Source: an uncultured cyanobacterium (GTDB taxonomy: Bacteria > Cyanobacteriota > Cyanobacteriia > CACIAM-69d). Taken from it: DNA of 8,333 nt. The notes under the pieces are model-generated. The model did not search any database. It worked only from the letters and a program-made list of their open reading frames with translations, and was not told the DNA's origin. Within the stretch, counting starts at the first letter, position 1; the number at the start of each line of letters is the position of its first letter. Shown one piece after another: positions 6,411 to 8,333 of this stretch. The stretch lies in assembly GCA_937894105.1 (NCBI GenBank), contig CALCTI010000463.1, forward strand, positions 1 to 8,333, written 5' to 3'. The position numbers and the translations under genes are program-made.

Positions 6411-8090
6411 TTGACTTCCGTTATTATCTTCTCCAAAGACAGACCCCTACAGCTTTGCGCATACCTAGAAAGTCTTATTCATTACTCCAACATTGACCCG
6501 CATAAAATCAATGTTTTGTTTTGCAAAAGCGAGAAAATATCCTATCAAGTTTTGGAGCAAAACTTCCCTGAGATCAATTGGGTACCTGAGGGCAATTTCT
6601 ATCAGGATCTAGTGAACATTATTGCCCAATGTGATGACCATATTCTCTGGGGCTGCGACGACGTTTGCTTTAAGGCAGAGTTTAAGTTCAACCAGTGTGA
6701 AACGGCCCTCAATCAGAACAATCAGATTCTGGCATTTAGCCTAAGACTAGGAAGAAATATCACCCCGTCGCCACCCCTAACAGAACAGCAGGATTATCTG
6801 ATTTGGGATTGGACAAACTGTGCCCTTAAAGATTCTCCCTGGACCTATCCCTGGGAAGTGAGCGCATCAATATACCGAAAAAATGACATTCAGACCCTGT
6901 TAAAAATTAGCGATCAGCTGAAGCATCCCAATTACTTAGAAGGGTTACTCGCCCATCATTTCTTTGGTTCATCCCAAGGGCAACAGTGGAGGCCTCAACT
7001 GGCTTGTTTTCCCACCAGCAAAACCGTAACCATTCAAATCAATCGAGTTCAGGATATTTGTCCCAATGAATTTGATAATTCGGCAAGCACTGACGTTGAT
7101 CAGCTATATGAAGATTTCATCGCTGGATATCGCCTCAATTGGCACAGTTTTAGCCACTGTTTCAATCAGTCAACCCACGTTGAGTCAGACTACTTTAAGC
7201 TTTACAAGCCCGGTATGAGCGCCACTGAACTCATCACTGAATCCTACGAAACATGCCTAACCTCTTCCTATGCAGCGTTAGAGCAAGGAAATATTGAAGA
7301 GGGTATTCGTCGGTGCCAAGATGCCGTAATGGTTCAGCCAATCAACCATAAAGCGTACGCCCATTTAGGCAATATTTATCAACGCTTAGGGCGTCAAGAC
7401 TGTGCTGATCGTAGTTATGGAAAATCAGTCATCAGTTTTGCTGATTTTCTAGGGGCGGAGTCAGTTCGATCAATTGTTCATGTGGGAGCCCATTATGGTC
7501 AGGAAATTCATCGTAACCAACGGTTATCTCCTAATTTAATTGTGTGGGTTGAGGCGGATCCAAAATGCTTTAAGACCCTAACTGAAACAGTTGCGAAGAA
7601 TGAGCTTCCTGGTACTCGAAACATTTGTATTAACGCCCTCGTTACAGATTCAGATGATGAGGTTTGCAACTTTTTTGTGTTTAGTAATGATGGGGCTAGC
7701 AGCTCGATTTATAACTCCACAAATACATTGAGAGACCATTTTTCAGATGTGCATGAAACAGGGGAGACTTTACAGTTACAAACCGCTCGACTGGATACGA
7801 TTTTGCAAGGGGTTGGACTTGCTTTGGGCGAGCTGGATGTGTTGGTGGTTGATGTTCAGGGCGCTGAAATGTTGTGTTTGAAAGGGGCTGGAGACTATTT
7901 AGGCTCGGTCAAGTTTTTAGAAGTGGAAGTTTCCCAAGAGGCTTTGTACAAGGATGGGGCACTGTTTAACGATATTGACAATTGGCTAATGGATCGTGGC
8001 TTTGTGCGCGTTTCTGATGTGCCCTGGCATGGGAATTGTATTTATCAAAATCCGTCGCGATGTCAGGGTCAATCTTTATTAAGTTCTTGA
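6411..8090 (+). CDS. Multidomain protein: glycosyltransferase-like region, TPR, FkbM methyltransferase
   Basis: A 559-residue protein with three apparent parts. Residues 1-250 start with SVIIFSKDRPLQLCAYLESL and contain WGCDDVCF (80-87), which resembles the GT-A fold with an Asp-rich metal site; this part is the least certain. Residues about 280-343 form roughly two tetratricopeptide repeats (AALEQGNIEEGIRRCQDAV, AYAHLGNIYQRLGRQ). Residues about 350-559 are an FkbM-family methyltransferase, with the SAM motif IVHVGAHYGQE (355-365), the acidic segment VWVEADP (378-384) and the signature VVDVQGAEMLCLKGAG (479-494). It may both transfer a sugar and methylate a glycan, but the substrate is unknown. 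The start is TTG at 6411: the frame is open back to a TGA at 6282 with no ATG, and the next methionine is at residue 269. No strong ribosome site is seen. There is no HIP1 octamer in its 1.7 kb, and it looks more AT-rich than the genes at the left. Confidence 0.75.
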   Translation: MTSVIIFSKDRPLQLCAYLESLIHYSNIDPHKINVLFCKSEKISYQVLEQNFPEINWVPEGNFYQDLVNIIAQCDDHILWGCDDVCFKAEFKFNQCETALNQNNQILAFSLRLGRNITPSPPLTEQQDYLIWDWTNCALKDSPWTYPWEVSASIYRKNDIQTLLKISDQLKHPNYLEGLLAHHFFGSSQGQQWRPQLACFPTSKTVTIQINRVQDICPNEFDNSASTDVDQLYEDFIAGYRLNWHSFSHCFNQSTHVESDYFKLYKPGMSATELITESYETCLTSSYAALEQGNIEEGIRRCQDAVMVQPINHKAYAHLGNIYQRLGRQDCADRSYGKSVISFADFLGAESVRSIVHVGAHYGQEIHRNQRLSPNLIVWVEADPKCFKTLTETVAKNELPGTRNICINALVTDSDDEVCNFFVFSNDGASSSIYNSTNTLRDHFSDVHETGETLQLQTARLDTILQGVGLALGELDVLVVDVQGAEMLCLKGAGDYLGSVKFLEVEVSQEALYKDGALFNDIDNWLMDRGFVRVSDVPWHGNCIYQNPSRCQGQSLLSS

Positions 8091-8096
8091 ATAAGT

Positions 8097-8127
8097 TAGG
8101 GTTTTGCTGAAGATTGATAGGGTTTTG
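8097..8127. repeat. Two 10-base direct repeats 21 bases apart
   Basis: TAGGGTTTTG occurs at 8097-8106 and again at 8118-8127, in the 55-base gap before the next gene. The 21-base period is two helical turns, the spacing expected for a protein dimer on one face of DNA. It could be an operator or simple local duplication; no -35/-10 pair is evident nearby. Confidence 0.35.
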
Positions 8128-8145
8128 AATTCGTGCTTTTGATTA

Positions 8146-8333
8146 ATGGTTTTCAGTAGGCGATCGCAACATCAAGCGCAACATCAAGCGCAACATCAAC
8201 CGGCTGGACGGCAACGGGCTAAACAGTGGTTCCTGCAAGATGGGTGGCGATTGCTGCTGATTGGAATCGTTGGAATGTTGTCTGACCGGCTGTGGTTTGC
8301 GGTGGATGGATCCGTGCCAGCTTGGGATCAGGC
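8146..8333 (+). CDS. Partial N-terminus of a probable PMT/ArnT-type membrane glycosyltransferase
   Basis: The first 62 codons of a gene running off the right edge. The N-terminus is basic and Gln/His-rich (MVFSRRSQHQAQHQAQHQ) and would lie in the cytoplasm. A hydrophobic stretch beginning WRLLLIGIVGML (34-45) could be the first transmembrane helix. It is followed by RLWFAVDGSVPAWDQA, which resembles the start of the first periplasmic loop of the PMT/ArnT (GT39/GT83-like) family, where an acidic residue after the first helix is catalytic. Such enzymes transfer sugars from polyprenyl-phosphate donors. The ATG at 8146 has no Shine-Dalgarno; an internal ATG at codon 44 would remove most of the helix and is unlikely. 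The assignment rests on a short segment and could be wrong. Confidence 0.5.
   Translation, partial: MVFSRRSQHQAQHQAQHQPAGRQRAKQWFLQDGWRLLLIGIVGMLSDRLWFAVDGSVPAWDQ
8167..8202 (+). repeat. Three tandem 12-base repeats in the 5' end of the membrane glycosyltransferase gene
   Basis: CAACATCAAGCG occurs at 8167-8178 and 8179-8190, and with one mismatch (CAACATCAACCG) at 8191-8202. It encodes QHQA-QHQA-QHQP. The unit keeps frame and directly follows a HIP1 octamer at 8160-8167. It is probably slippage-prone and lies in a cytoplasmic tail with little structural constraint. Confidence 0.85.

Noticed and set aside
1..8333. CRISPR array, tRNA/rRNA gene or insertion sequence
   Set aside because: No spaced direct repeats, cloverleaf or transposase motifs with terminal inverted repeats were seen; the tandem repeats present are short and coding.

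Overview
The window looks like chromosomal DNA of a cyanobacterium. The palindromic octamer GCGATCGC (the HIP1 element that is over-represented in many cyanobacterial genomes) occurs eleven times, at 353, 608, 900, 1748, 1773, 2061, 2252, 2762, 5366, 5883 and 8160; chance would give far fewer than one in 8.3 kb. The protein content agrees: a DUF2996-type protein, a cyanobacterial-style threonine synthase with a small ubiquitin-fold neighbour, and start codons mostly without a Shine-Dalgarno sequence. I cannot name the genus.

Layout. Positions 1-140 hold a terminator-like inverted repeat and a probable promoter. An RlmD/RumA-type 23S rRNA uracil-C5 methyltransferase (178-1623, +) converges on a HAD-superfamily phosphatase (1643-2350, -), with 19 bases between their stop codons. 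A gap of about 600 bases with no convincing gene follows (2351-2967); it contains a strong hairpin with a T-rich tail that would terminate minus-strand transcription. Then come threonine synthase (thrC, 2968-4305, +), a 91-residue MoaD/ThiS-like protein ending in Gly-Gly (4428-4703, +) and a DUF2996 protein with a long Lys/Ala/Pro-rich N-terminal arm (4816-5559, +).

The right third (5633-8333, all +) changes character to glycan or small-molecule modification genes. An FkbM-family methyltransferase (5633-6352) is interrupted by one in-frame TAA at 5903-5905. Next is a 559-residue protein that appears to join an N-terminal glycosyltransferase-like region, a short TPR segment and a C-terminal FkbM methyltransferase (6411-8090, TTG start). 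The window ends in the first 62 codons of a probable membrane glycosyltransferase of the PMT/ArnT type (from 8146).

How the genes work together. The left part is housekeeping: rRNA modification, phosphatase and amino-acid synthesis. The most suggestive functional pairing is threonine synthase, a PLP fold-type II enzyme with an N-terminal four-cysteine knuckle, beside a diglycine-tailed ubiquitin-fold protein, which recalls sulfur-carrier/PLP-enzyme partnerships known elsewhere. The right part could be the edge of a surface-glycan locus. I found no CRISPR array, tRNA, rRNA, insertion sequence or clearly novel defence system.
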